A stretch of 64,000 nt of DNA from Zasmidium citrigriseum (taxonomy: Eukaryota; Ascomycota; Dothideomycetes; Mycosphaerellales; Mycosphaerellaceae): positions 626,376 to 690,375 of the forward strand of contig NHNW01000009.1 in assembly GCA_002786025.1 (NCBI GenBank), given 5' to 3'. This document shows, piece by piece, positions 43,303-54,811 of the stretch (positions are counted from its first letter, which is position 1; each line of letters begins with the position of its first letter). Below the pieces are notes generated by a model. It had not been told where the DNA came from and did no database searches. It saw only the letters and a list, made by a program, of their open reading frames with translations. The position numbers and the translations under genes were made by a program.

Positions 43303-44301
43303 ATGAAGGCCTCTCTGACTCTGCTCGCCGCTGGCGCTGCTCTGGCAACCGCCCAGTCCCTCAGTGACCTCCCTCAGTGCGGTGTATGTTATCGTTCGGC
43401 CGTTCATCAGATGAAACGAACACTCACTGACAGCTGCACAGCAAACATGTATCAGCAACATGCAGGGCAAGGCTTCGCAATTGGGTTGCTCCAGCTCGAG
43501 CGATGCCGCCTGCTTGTGCTGTAACGCTGACTTCGGCTTCGGTGTGCGCGACTGCGCCAACCAGGCCTGCCCCAACGCTCAGGATGCTCAGACTGTCATC
43601 ACCTTTGGAACCAACTACTGCCAGAGTAAGTGATGGGAGGGCATGTGACAAAAGCTTGGACAGGAACTGATTGCACTCCAGTGGCCCTCAATGGCAACTC
43701 CTGCCCCAACGGCGGTGCTGGTGGAAGCTCTGTCCTCGCTGGCGCGAGCGGCTCTGGTTCCATGTCTGGCTCTGGCTCAATGACGATGACTGGATCTGGC
43801 GCCGGCGCTTCTTCTACTGCCACCCAGACTAGCGGCGGTGACAACGACAACGACAACAACAGCGGCTCCTCCAGCGCGATCACTACCTCTGCCTTGACCG
43901 CTCTCGTTTCCGCCAGCGACTCGACCTTCACCACCACCACTGGCTCGACTACCATCTACGGTGTCGCTGGCGCTGTTGGCGGTGCTACTGGCTCTGCCGC
44001 TTCTGGTGCTTCTTCCGTCGCTTCGGGCGCTTCCTCTGCCGCCTCTGACGCTTCGATGGCAGTCTCTGGCGCGATGTCTTCTGCCTCGAACGCCGCCTCC
44101 TCCGCTGCCTCTGATGCTTCGACCGCCGCTTCGGGTGCTGAGGCTTCTGCTTCCAACGCTGTCAGCAGCGCTGGTGCCGACGCTTCCAACGCTGCCAACC
44201 AAGCCACCGGCGGCTCGTCCTCTTCATCTGACAGCGGTGCCATGGCCACCGCCGCCCCACAAATTCTCGGCATGGTCGCCCTGGCCGTCTTCGCTCTGTA
44301 A
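43303..44301 (+). CDS. CFEM-domain GPI-anchored cell-surface protein
   Basis: Secreted, cell wall or membrane-anchored protein. Signal peptide MKASLTLLAAGAALATAQ. Exons 43303..43383, 43442..43625 and 43682..44301 (294 aa); an acceptor 18 bases earlier (43664) is an in-frame alternative adding RTDCTPV. The CFEM region has SLSDLPQCGQTCISNMQ, GCSSSSDAACLCCNADF and DCANQACP. An Ala/Ser-rich stalk of about 130 residues follows with repeated SAAS(D/G)AS motifs, and a C-terminal hydrophobic GMVALAVFAL is suited to GPI attachment. CFEM proteins serve in haem uptake, wall structure or host interaction; which applies here is unknown. Confidence 0.9.
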
Positions 44302-44958
44302 GGAGCTAAAGCACTTCCCCCTTTTCACGACACGAGTACCATCCCTTCGAGGATGACGATTTATGCAGCACACGAGAGACGCCCGGTACGGCTCACGCAG
44401 ACCTTCACCTCTTTCACGAAGTGAACGTCGCTGAACGGGAGACGTCGGACGATAGCAGTTGGATTTTCACATGATACCACTTCTGGCACGCACGAAGTAA
44501 AGAGCGCGATTGAGCTGTTTCGACACAGGACTTTGAGGTCCTTGATGTTTGATGTGGAGGTCGTCGGTTGGAAGACGAGTGTAATGTTTATAGTCCATTT
44601 CGTAGTTGGTGAATGGAAGAAATAGCAGTGCAGCAGAAGTTCGTGCGAGGAGGTTCAATTAAGCTCATCTGTAAGCTTCAGAGCATGTGGGTTCTGTGCA
44701 TTGACCGCGTTGACAGGGAAGGAGCAATGTCGACGCGCGACACTTCAGGACTTGAGGAAGGACCGGCCAGGCAGTCACGCACCTTCACCTTGAAGGCATC
44801 TGCGACCTGAATAACTTTTTACCTCACCTCGACAATATCGACATTCGCTCTCTTCGCTCGACTCAACAGTGGCTGCATCTCAGGTCAGTGTTAGTGCCAG
44901 GATGCATCTCCATTGAAGACACATCTGACACGAGGCAGACAGAACGAACACCAGCATC
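44302..44958. other. intergenic region
   Basis: About 650 bases between the CFEM and F-box genes. Only short frames without motifs. Confidence 0.5.
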
Positions 44959-46347
44959 ATGGGGTGGGACTTCTTTTGCGCCCTTTGCGGCGCCCCTTTC
45001 AAAGACCTCGAAAAGAGCTTCGTGGGATCTAAAGATCACGAGTATCCCGAAGACATGGACCTGGACGTCGAGGGAATGCGAAAGATCATGGAGGAGATAG
45101 CTTCTGGCGAGCCGGGAACCTGCGATTACTCTGTGCTGACGGAGAAGTCTGTCGCTTGGCTGCGGGATGTGCGAGCGATCGGCAAGAATGTCGATGGCAA
45201 GACATTCATTACCGGCGTGGGAATCGAATGGCCAAGCGGCTGGGTCTCAGTCGATCCCGGCGACGACGAAAACGTTCCTTCCTCAAGCCAACTGGAGACG
45301 CCAGTCCAGCCAGGGCGGCTTCGTATCGACACCTATTGCCTCGTGGACAACCCTCTCGGCCACATGGCTTTCCCGTTGCATGCAAAATGCTTCGACATGC
45401 TGTCAAAAGTCCAGCAGCATCGCACCCAAGACAAAAAGGTCCAGCCGAAAGCGCTTGATCTAGATGTGTTGTACAGTGGCATGAGGAAACACGTCCGTAT
45501 GGTCGAGCCCGGACTCGCAGAACACCACTTGAATTTGCGAAATTACGATCCGCTTGGAGACGAGATCGATCAGTGGTGGGCGGGCAAGGGCGAGTCCATG
45601 GAGGTAGTTGCAGTCGTCAAGTTCAAATCACTGCTTCCTGAGTGCTGACTCCATACAGCCATGGTACCATGATCCTATCGATATTCCTGTTCTGGATGCC
45701 CTCGACCAGACAAAGCGTCCGAGGCGGGTCAGACTCTGGGCAAGGAGCACTGATTCGGCGGCGAATTGCTTGAGCGACTTACCAGCGGAACTTCTCGTGC
45801 TCGTTGCCGGACACCTTGACGTTCGGTCTGTCGTTCGATTAATGCGCACTTGCCGCGAGGTCAACGCCGTCCTGGACAAGAATTTCTGGCGGGGCAGACT
45901 GCTCTCTGATATGCCATACTTGTTCGAAGTCCGGAAGCAAGTCAGCGAGGACCCTGTAATCAACTCTTCTATCGACTGGAGAGACTTGTACGGTCGGATG
46001 CTGCTGCAAAGCGAACCAGGACATTGGGACAGGGTGTGGTGGAAGTTTACGGACCCGGCTCGCAAGTGGGACAGCTCAATTGTCGTTGTAAGCTCACAGT
46101 ACTGACGTGATCCAGGCTACCCCCAAATGCAGATCTAATGTTGGAGTGTTTTGGTGGATACGGTCGTGGCGGACTGTTGAAGCGAGGCAACATGGTCTCG
46201 AAGTTCGATCCCAGCTTGATTGGAATTGCGAGTCGATATCGTGTATGGCGCTGTGCTGAGGAACTGCTCGACATCTGCGAGAAGCACAGGGACTCTGAAG
46301 ATCAGGGTACGGAGTCTGATGGCGGAGAATCAGAGAACCCAGAGTGA
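44959..46347 (+). CDS. F-box protein with N-terminal CxxC motif (3' end uncertain)
   Basis: Likely substrate adaptor of an SCF ubiquitin ligase. Exon 1 is 44959..45603 and exon 2 starts at 45659, joining GESME to PWYHDPIDIPVLDALD. The start MGWDFFCALCGAPFKDLEK has a CxxC that may bind zinc. The F-box is DLPAELLVLVAGHLDVRSVV with RLMRTCREVNAVL at about residues 255-300. After WWKFTDPARKWDSSIVV the end is unclear. The good donor GTAAGC (46089) joins no acceptor that reaches the coding-like final frame (46138-46347: LIGIASRYRVWRCAEELLD and an acidic tail). A weaker donor at GTGGGA after PARK would join LPPNADLMLECFGGYG in phase. A frameshift is another option. Confidence 0.75.
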
Positions 46348-46741
46348 TCGATGATGCATCCTGAAAGAAGTAATTTCTGCCTGAACCGTTCTCAATGCAG
46401 CGATGAGCTCGGAAAAGAACAGATGGACCGGGAGGTGGTCATGGCTACTGGCTTTGAGATTGGGGGTTTGGGGATATAGATAGTGGCTCTGCGAATGGAT
46501 GCATCTTTTTCAGAATCGTCTCTCTCTCAGTCTCTCTCAAAGTGTTACTGGCGACTGAAACCGTGATGGGGACGAATTGACGTTCAGGAGAATCCCAACT
46601 CGTGAAGTGTCGTGAAGTCTGAAGGCAAGCATTTGGCTTCTGAAAAGTCGCGGGAAGAACGGCCAAGCAAATTTGCGACTTCGACCAACTTCAGGAGCTC
46701 GCGAAGATATTACATCAACATGCGTTGGCAATCGAGCAGCC
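46348..46741. other. intergenic region
   Basis: About 390 bases; no gene seen. Promoter of trm11 expected. Confidence 0.5.
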
Positions 46742-48384
46742 ATGGTGTATCTCATTCGCTTTATCCAAATGCACGAGACGTTCAGAAGACCTGAGACTGA
46801 TGCGCTCGCTGATCTGAACGGCTTCAAATTGGAATGGATCTCGTACTCCGACGATGTAGGTGACTCAAAAAGATGGTAAGGCGAAGGGCGAGTGGAGTGA
46901 ATACCTGCCGACCTTTCTTCTTGTTTTTGTCTCCATGTCTCAAGACTCGTCGAGCTGCCCGGCAATCGCGGGTATGGTTGGTATGACACCCTACTCGTCC
47001 TTTGCCTTCCTCTGCTGCTTCTTACATACGCTGATTGACTATAGTCTCCATTCGCGATCATCCGCTTCCAAGATGTAGACGACCATGAGACAGCAGCCAA
47101 AGCCCTCATCTCCCGGTCCATTATGACCTACGCCATCTACGAGCTTTGGGGGTCTGGTCATGACTACGATGCACTCCACAAGAACCTCCGCGAGCGGACA
47201 GAGCACCTCTGGGAGAAGTATCGAAAACCTTCCTTCCGGTTCGAACTCGACAGCTTCCATGGCAGTCGGTCTTACAAGGAGCAACGGGAGATCATGGAGT
47301 CATTGGGCTACATGGACTTCCAAGGGCCTATCGTCATGAAGAACCCTGACCATCACTTCACGATCTTCGAGGACTTCCATCTGGACGCTCAGGCCCCTCA
47401 TCAACTTCATTTCGGTAGACTGATTGCTGAGAGCGGACGAAAGGCTATTGCGAAGTACAATTTGAAGAAGCGAAAGTACATCGCCACGACGTCCATGGAT
47501 GCTGAGTTATCGCTTGTCACTGCGAATATGGCACAAGCTGCACCGGGACGATTGTCCTACGACCCATTCATGGGCACTGGCTCCTTTCCATTGGCATGCG
47601 CGCACTTCGGCTCGACAGTCTTCGGCAGCGATATGGACGGCCGCAGCGTTCGTGGCAAGAAGGGTCGGAACGTCAAGGCCAACTTCGAGCAATATGGCAC
47701 TTCTTCACTATACCTCGATGGCTTCGCTGCAGATCTCACAAACACGCCCCTTCGGCAGAGCCGGTATCTCGACTCGATAGTCTGCGACCCACCATACGGC
47801 GTTCGAGAAGGACTTAAAGTCCTAGGCAGCTTGAAGCCAGCTCTGCAACAAGAAGTCATTCTCGCGAATGGAAAGCCAGCACATCTCCAGAACGACTACA
47901 TCCCACCAAAGAGACCGTACAGCTTCCTCCGCATGCTCGACGACATCCTCGACTTCAGTAGCAACATGCTCATTGACAATGGCAGGTTGTGCATGTGGAT
48001 GCCCGTCGCCGGAGCCGTCGACGAAGAGGAAGCTACTGAGTCGGAGACGGTCCCTGAAGATGCCCCTGAGCAGCAGGAAGAGTACGACATCCCTCAACAT
48101 CCAGCGCTGGAGCTTGTGAGCTGTTGTACGCAGGACTTCAACAAGTGGTCTCGAAGGCTGCTCACGTATCGAAGACTTCGAGATGGTGATGTGGATGCTG
48201 ACAGTCTGGCTGCGTATCAGATGCAGAGGCTGGATCTGCAGGCTAATGGCAGTGTGACGAGGAGTACGGCTGATGATTTGAATGATTTCCGAAGAAAGGT
48301 GTGTTGTCTTCGATCTTCTTTCTCTCTTTCTTTCTGTTGCTAACTCAATTTTAGTACTTCATGGGCTTCAAGGACCGAGTTTGA
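46742..48384 (+). CDS. trm11: TRM11, tRNA (guanine10-N2)-methyltransferase catalytic subunit
   Basis: With Trm112 it forms m2G10 in tRNAs. Exons 46742..46855, 47045..48298 and 48355..48384 (465 aa). It starts MVYLIRFIQMHETFRRPE, and the splice YSDD-SPFAIIRFQDVDD matches the THUMP-like head. FGRLIAESGRKAIAKYNLKK and RKYIATTSMDAELSLV precede the SAM-binding DPFMGTGSFPLACAHFG (about residue 211) and the catalytic CDPPYGVREG (about 285). An acidic insert (DEEEATESETVPEDAPEQQE) lies late in the Rossmann domain. The third exon adds YFMGFKDRV. The first intron, 188 bases, is long here and contains a 27-base open segment (46961-46987) flanked by plausible splice sites. Confidence 0.94.
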
Positions 48385-48605
48385 CCTTGATTCATACTGG
48401 AGGACTTCATAACGCCATCGCTACCGTTGCAGACGCATCTGGAGCAGGTCTTGATCGGCGACTAAGAGTCTGCGTCTTTGCCTTCCATCCACGACCTGTG
48501 ATGGTCGAACTCAACGCTTCACACTCAGCGCCGTCCAGACCTTTATGCCCTCCAAGATTGCTCTTCCTTTTCCCCCGTTTTCAATCAGATTTCGTCCTTC
48601 CGCCC

Positions 48606-49142
48606 TCAAAACAACATTCCACAACTCCTAAACCCCCAATGATACACCACCAACCACTCTCCATCCTTATCCCTCTCCCAATGCAACAACCCCAAACTAT
48701 CCCTCGTCACCCCATCCACATCCCCCGAAATCTTCACAAAAAACCACACATACGCCTGTCCCCCAATCACATCCACCTCGGCATGCTCTCCAATGATATC
48801 CATCCGCCAGCTCGGATTCATCGTCAACATCATCTTGTACGCCGCGAAGTGCTGTTCGCGGTTCAGCTCGACGGCGAGGTTGTTGTGTCGAGCTTTGAAA
48901 CGTGGGTGGGCGTAGGACATGGCGGTGGGGAAGTCCCGGGCGTTGAATGAGTCGACGAGGTCGTGGGAGCGTTGGAGGGCTTCCCGGACGGCGGGGTTGG
49001 TTGTTGGGTTGCTGGGGAGGGACTGGTGGGCGTAGGTTCCTGTGGGCTTTTGGGGGAGGAGGAGGGAGAGAGAGGTGGAGTTTTTGGGGAAGGGGCCGTG
49101 GTAGGGTGGTGTTGTCGAGGAGGTGGGGGTTGGGAGGGACAT
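48606..49142 (-). CDS. SnoaL/NTF2-like fold protein (178 aa)
   Basis: Single exon from ATG at 49142. The Pro/Ser/Thr-rich head of about 50 residues is disordered. The remainder fits a small alpha+beta-barrel (SnoaL-like) fold: ALQRSHDLVDSFNARDFPTA, then HPRFKARHNNLAVELNREQH, YKMMLTMNPSWRMDIIGEHA, GQAYVWFFVKISGD and LHWERDKDGEWLVVYHWGF. Such proteins are enzymes or ligand-binding scaffolds; the exact role is unknown. It is convergent with trm11, 222 bases away. Confidence 0.7.
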   Translation of the reverse strand: MSLPTPTSSTTPPYHGPFPKNSTSLSLLLPQKPTGTYAHQSLPSNPTTNPAVREALQRSHDLVDSFNARDFPTAMSYAHPRFKARHNNLAVELNREQHFAAYKMMLTMNPSWRMDIIGEHAEVDVIGGQAYVWFFVKISGDVDGVTRDSLGLLHWERDKDGEWLVVYHWGFRSCGMLF

Positions 49143-50170
49143 GATCCGTGAGTCCTCTCCAGTCGAGTCGTGGGATCTCCTTTCTTGTCTTTCTAATCTT
49201 ATATTGAGGACGTCAAGCCTCTTCGACGCGGACGACCAGACTGAATCAAGTGGAACGACGGTTTGACTTCAAAGCACTCAGAAAGAGAGAATGGGTTCTG
49301 CAGTACGACCAAGGCGATAAGAAGAAGAAAAGACCAAGCAGAACTAACCAATGCCAAATAGCCCACCAAGCGAGGGAAACAACCCGAGCTAATGATAAAG
49401 ACAACGTGCCAGGCCTCCACCCATCTGCACATACCTGGTCAAAAACGTGTGCGTACTGAAGATCAATGCAACTCCGTTCTAGGGCCTGCCACAGACAACA
49501 AATTAACAAGTCTGACGTCGAGAACAGTGCTTGAAGCCGTTCAGCTTTGTTGATCCTTTCAGGGTCTCAGCTGCCCACATGTCGTCAACGTGGCGTTGCC
49601 AATGGTTGGAGCGTGCGGTTGTTTGCCGAGTGTGCGTTTTGAGGCGTTCTCTCATTGAAAGGTTGTGTTGGTTGCAGTGGGTGGTAACATTGGTTCTGAT
49701 AGCTTAACGAGATTCTTGCTGACGTTTTGCAGAGGTTGTTGAATCATCAATGGTTATGAAGCAAAGAGACAATGGAAACGTGGATTGAAGGATTCAAGGC
49801 CTGGACATCCTCTGGCTCGGCAAAGAAACACGAGCTCCTGATTTCCATGACCGAGCAGGGAAGGGAATCCTACGTCCTCTGGTTGCCGAATCGACGACTG
49901 GCCTTCCCGTCTCTCCTCCACACGTTCTTGTTCCAAGTCCTTCTTTGCACGAGCCGTGATGGACGCTTCCTTTTGACCAGAGTGGGACATCGAGCCAGGC
50001 GAAAATGTGGCGTCGAGATGGCTTTGCCATTGGATTGAAGCTGCATTTGGATTTTGAGGCCGCCGAAGGATGGACCTCACCTGGGACCTCAGGCCACAAC
50101 ATCGAGCCTCGCGAGCCATGAAGACGGTCCCATCAACGCGTCCCGGAGAGGTTTGCTCGTCTTAGAAGCC
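49143..50170. other. intergenic region upstream of the HET gene
   Basis: 1.0 kb without recognisable genes; frames on both strands overlap without motifs. The HET frame is open upstream of its ATG back to 50054. Confidence 0.5.
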
Positions 50171-52117
50171 ATGGCGACAAACAAGTTCTCGTACCATCCC
50201 CTCGAAGAAGGCGAGATCAGGATCTTAATCGTAAAGCCCGGCCAAGCCGAGCAACCTCTTCGAACGCAGCTGGAACACGATCTCTTGGAAGGCGAAGACA
50301 ATGAATATGAAGCCTTGTCATACGCCTGGGGCGACACGTCGGTCCTACATCCCTTGCAATGCGGCGGAGGAATCCTGAACATCACGTTCAATCTCCGACA
50401 AGCCCTTCTACGCCTTCGATCCCCATCGTCCATCCGACGCCTCTGGGTTGATGCGGTGTGCATAAACCAGGATGACCAGGACGAGAAGCTCAAACTGATT
50501 GCTATCATGCGGCATATCTATGGCAAAGCGAAAACTACTATCGTCTGGCTCGGAGATGCTGCTGACGATTCAGACGAGGCGATCAGGTACTTCGACAGCC
50601 TTGAGCTACGACTTAGACAAAAGATCGCGGACCACTTCAACGCCCGGCTACCCTTCGACGAGCCGTCTGAGGTAATACGGGCGTACATGAGGTCGTTTGG
50701 TCAAACCCTCGAGACTTTGTTCGAAGGCTTCGATCCAGAACGAACGATGAGGGCTATCGCGGCTTTTATGGCCAGGCCTTGGTTTCGACGCGGATGGTGT
50801 ATCCAGGAGTTCATCGTATCCGCCGATGTCAAGATGTTGTGTGGCGAGAAAGAGTGTTATTCCGCGTTCGCCATGCCGACGTTTACGTCTGCGTTCGATG
50901 CTGCTAATATCACATGGAACAAGTTCGTCACTCCGCTCCAGCGAGAAGACGTCTTTCGAGGCATCGAGCAGATGACACAGATCCAAAACCAACGAAATGA
51001 GTACGAGAAGAAAGATGTTGGGAGTCATCATCTCTTTCGATTGCTGCAGAAGTATCGGACTTCTCAGTGTACACTGCCGATGGATAAAGTGTACTCCCTT
51101 GCCGGTGTGTCGAAAGGCTGGTCGGAACCCGTTGGACGCAGGGCGAAAGATTTACCTGCTATTCAGCCGTCCGTCTTCGATATGCCGGCTTCCAGTAAAC
51201 GGGAACTGTACCTTTACGTGGCTCATCGAGTTTTGCAAGGAGGCTCGGGAGAGTCACTCTTCCGTGAGGCAGCGAGATCACCACGGACGTCTGAGCCTGA
51301 CTGGCCTAGTTGGGTCCCTGACTGGTCAGAGTCTCCAGTTACGTCCGCGTACAGTCATTTCTTTAGCGAGACGCAGTGGTTCTTCAAAGCCGGTGGAGCT
51401 AAACGACACGACGTGCCCGAGCCAGACTTCACCGCCACCACAAACCCAGACGACGGCAAACCCATCCTCTGCGTCACAGGCACCCTCATCCAAAAAGTCT
51501 ACGTCGTCTCCACCCACGACCCGCACCGCATCACCCACGCGCCCAACCTCTCCCATCTCATCGGCATCCTCCACAGTCTCCAATCCTTTCAAGCCGTCTG
51601 GGAGTCCGCCTTTCCCGGCGAGGGATATCCGACAGGCGAGCCCTGGAGCACTGTCCAAGAAACCACCTTCCGCGCAGGCCAAGCAAAAGAACCCTCCGAA
51701 TTTGCACAATCCGCGTATCGAGAGTGGGGATGGGGTCTAGGAAACGAGTTAGAATTCGACTTGGCGGAGGAGAATACCTCCAAGGAAGCGTATGGGAGTG
51801 ACATGGCTGTTGTGGAGATGTTGAAGAGTACGGCGGAGCTGTTGCCGACGTGGTCGAGAGATGTGGGGAATGCGGTTAAGGGACGGGTTGCTGTTGTTAC
51901 GAGTTCGGAGGGGCAGGCGTATGTTGGACTTGCGCCTGTGGGGACGGAGGTAGGGGATAAGATCTGTATTATGCGATCGTGCTCGGTGCCGTATATGTTG
52001 AGACCGATGGGCAACGGGAGGTATAGGCTTGTTGGGGACAGCTACATCCACGGGATTATGCAGGGGGAGCTTGTTGAGGGAGTGGATGTAGGTTGGGAGA
52101 CGATTGAGATTGAGTGA
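50171..52117 (+). CDS. HET-domain protein
   Basis: Heterokaryon-incompatibility (HET) domain protein of 648 residues, single exon. The frame is open upstream to 50054 but without an ATG, so the start MATNKFSYHPLEEGEIRIL is chosen. The three HET blocks are present: YEALSYAWGD (46-55), RRLWVDAVCINQDD (about 89-102) and, later, RPWFRRGWCIQEFIVS. ADVKMLCGEKECY follows. The C-terminal two thirds are the less conserved region usual for HET-6-like proteins, ending IHGIMQGELVEGV. HET proteins trigger vegetative incompatibility or defence-like cell death in fungi, but most paralogues have no tested role. No partner gene of the NLR or SesB type is beside it. Confidence 0.92.
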   Translation: MATNKFSYHPLEEGEIRILIVKPGQAEQPLRTQLEHDLLEGEDNEYEALSYAWGDTSVLHPLQCGGGILNITFNLRQALLRLRSPSSIRRLWVDAVCINQDDQDEKLKLIAIMRHIYGKAKTTIVWLGDAADDSDEAIRYFDSLELRLRQKIADHFNARLPFDEPSEVIRAYMRSFGQTLETLFEGFDPERTMRAIAAFMARPWFRRGWCIQEFIVSADVKMLCGEKECYSAFAMPTFTSAFDAANITWNKFVTPLQREDVFRGIEQMTQIQNQRNEYEKKDVGSHHLFRLLQKYRTSQCTLPMDKVYSLAGVSKGWSEPVGRRAKDLPAIQPSVFDMPASSKRELYLYVAHRVLQGGSGESLFREAARSPRTSEPDWPSWVPDWSESPVTSAYSHFFSETQWFFKAGGAKRHDVPEPDFTATTNPDDGKPILCVTGTLIQKVYVVSTHDPHRITHAPNLSHLIGILHSLQSFQAVWESAFPGEGYPTGEPWSTVQETTFRAGQAKEPSEFAQSAYREWGWGLGNELEFDLAEENTSKEAYGSDMAVVEMLKSTAELLPTWSRDVGNAVKGRVAVVTSSEGQAYVGLAPVGTEVGDKICIMRSCSVPYMLRPMGNGRYRLVGDSYIHGIMQGELVEGVDVGWETIEIE

Positions 52118-52171
52118 ATGATATCGTGGCAGATTTCGATTGTTTTCTCGCGGTGCCCTGAAGGCACGTCC

Positions 52172-53188
52172 TTACGGACGCGAAAGATCAACCTCCACAA
52201 GAGCAGGCGCCTCGTGCCCAGCCCAGCCAGATTCAAGTTCCGCTCGAGGCATTGCTCCCGTCATTGAGGGCTTGTTGCTCTCACTAGATTCGTAGGCAAC
52301 TCCTTCTTCAACAGGCAATTCTCGATGTACGCCCTCGCCAGTCAATTCTGGCTTATCAAAAACGTTTGATTCAGGCTCTCCTTCCGGCTCCTGATCAGCG
52401 ACTCTCCGCTTTCTTCGCCATCGCCATAGAAAAATTCCGATTGCGATCAATAAGAGCACTGCGACTGCCACGCCGACCCCGATGCCTGCTTTCGCTCCTG
52501 TTGACAAGCCATGTGATGAGGATGCTAGTATGTATGTCCGTGAGTTTCCAGTCCCCGTCGTTGTTGGGGCCGCTCGAGTTCGTGTCGCTTGCGGTTGCGC
52601 TGAAGTGGGCGTACTCCGAAGGTACTCGAGATCGGAAGCCTTCCAAGCGACGGTGATGGGGTTGGCTTGGAAAGTCATCGCTTGGGCGGTTCTCGTTGAA
52701 GAGCTGCCGACGAGCGTCACGACTTGACTGCCGAAGCCAGCTAGGTTGCAGAAAGCTGGCTCAGATCCGGTCTGATTCGCAAAATAAGTCAGAGAGCTGC
52801 GCAGCTGGTTTAGCGGTTGTTGAGATCTATCATAGGCTTTTCGTAGCTCTTACTGCGGGCAGCACACAGCAGTCGTGAGATCCGTCTCCGGGTGGGCGAT
52901 TCCACCGGTCACTGTCAGGTAGCCATTGGGGCAAGCTCCGGGAGAGAAAACAGCACCACTCGAGATGTTGTTGACGTCTGAAGGGAAACATGCTTGTCGT
53001 GGTCCACGAGACGCCACCTGTGATGCTGATTCCCAGGAGTCATTGCCCGCTGGTGATAGAGTGTAGGTGCGGTCCAGGCAAGATCTCGGAGGCGTGAAGG
53101 GCGGTAGTGGATTTCTGGTCAATATCGACGGAATCTCTTCTCGTTTCCTGAGCTGATGTATCCGCCGAACGATGACTTTGACTGGCAT
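52172..53188 (-). CDS. single-pass membrane protein with Cys-containing ectodomain (5' end uncertain)
   Basis: Unrecognised gene. The last exon is 52796..52172 and the preceding exon ends at 52854, spliced so that AVCCP is followed by HSLTYFANQTGSEPAFCN. The ectodomain has about five cysteines, with FSPGACPNGYLTVTGG and AVCCP. A Thr/Ser/Pro stalk leads to the membrane segment (about VGVAVAVLLLIAIGIFLW), then WRRKRR as stop-transfer and an acidic cytoplasmic tail ending VDLSRP. This layout is common among fungal wall-sensor-like or Mid2-like proteins, but no homologue is claimed. The first ATG in the frame (53188) gives no signal peptide, so an upstream exon is probably missing. Confidence 0.6.
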
Positions 53189-54811
53189 GGTCGGTGCACT
53201 GCCGTCCAGTAGAGCCGACCTTGTGACTGCTCGCAATCCTGGGGAGATGCCCTTTTTATTGCTTCCATGGTGCTTTGGAATCTTTGGATTTTGGTCGGTG
53301 GCGTATCTGCTGCAAGGTGCAGTATGTCAATAACATGAAGATCTTGTTTGTCAGATATCGATGGATTCGGTGACTGTGCAATCAAGCCGCAGAGAGTTGT
53401 TCACCGGTCGGCCACGTGCATCATGCGGCTGGGAGGTTGATTTTAGCTCAAAGGCAACCTGCCGAGAAGCTGCTTTATTAGCTGAGGCAGCAGAGGGATT
53501 GCTGAACATAGATCGGTATTGCCTGTATCGACTTGCTCTGGTGATCGAATGGACATTGCTGCTGGTGATGCACCTCCAAAAAATCCACGGAATGTCGCAT
53601 GCCGTGGCACAGGATTGAGCTGAAACTCATATCAGACTTTCTTTGAAAGCAGCTGTGCCTGCAGCCACAGCTCCAACGTAGATCTTGCCCGGCTGCTCAA
53701 GCATCGCTGATGATGTTCCCGGATCGAATCATTCTGCTACTATCAATAGCAATACAGGAAGAAGCTTACTTTCTGCCTTCGCCATCATCTATTGATGTTT
53801 CGATCGGGTCTCTTCTAGTGATAAGATCTGAAAAGTAAGCTTCAATTCAAAGTGTTGGTACGTATAGATCGTCAACAGATCTGATGAAATGACTGCGAGA
53901 GCTCGTCAGCTATATTCATGTGCCGTGAACCAGCCCTCCCGGAGGCCTATGATGCATGATCAATGCTCGGAGCCAACCACGAGCGTGTCTTGTCTCTTGA
54001 GAGATCACTATGCATCGGCATTCCAGTGGCGAAACGATGCTGAATCTCAGGGACTGAGCAGTGCAGCCCTCCATGGGTTGAAGAAGGCCATGCGCTCTCA
54101 AGTCAATGGACACGACGTCCAAATAGACAGCCATGTTTGCCAAGAACCGGCCATAAGGCGCTACTCTAGACAAGCATACGTGGTCGAGAACTGCCGTGTG
54201 CTCGTGAAGTCTCCCATTGAGTCGGTGCCACGTAGGTACGAGTTGCAAGAGTAGACGTTCTGTGCCAGCGTCCTCCGCAAAGATCGAGGTTCGAGACTCG
54301 CTGTGGCTGATTGAAGATTGGGACCAGTATAGTCGTGAAATGAGGAGCCGGAGTCACATGTCAAGACGAAAAGCTTCCCTTGCTCCTTCCGGTTTCTTCC
54401 CGTGGAGACAGCAGGAAACAGCGCCTGTCCAACGGCAGGCTTCTCGCACAGCGAGGAGCGTGAGGTATTATTCCCAGTGAGCCGACATCGCCCGAGGGTG
54501 TTTTGATGGCAGACAGTTAGTCCGGTCACCCCTGGAAGTAGAGAGGCGTTGTTGGTTTGGTGGTGGTGCTGGCTCGCTGGCCCTCGGCACAAGCTCAGAC
54601 GTCAGATCGTGGGGAGACATGGGCACACGCCGGTCTCGTGAGGTGTGAGAGTCACACCCAGAGCTTCGTCCTTACTTACTCATTTCACTCACCATTGGCA
54701 TTCCTGCTTTCTGCTGTCTTGTTGCTTCTTGAGCGTGGCCCCGTCCCTCTACTGCACGTTGTCGTCCTCAATTCCCGGCCGGGCCTGTAGGCCTGCAAGC
54801 AACCGCCCACC
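53189..54811. other. 1.6-kb intergenic region
   Basis: Frames up to 143 codons on both strands overlap and lack motifs. An unplaced signal-peptide exon of the minus-strand membrane protein could lie at the left end. Nothing else is seen. Confidence 0.45.
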
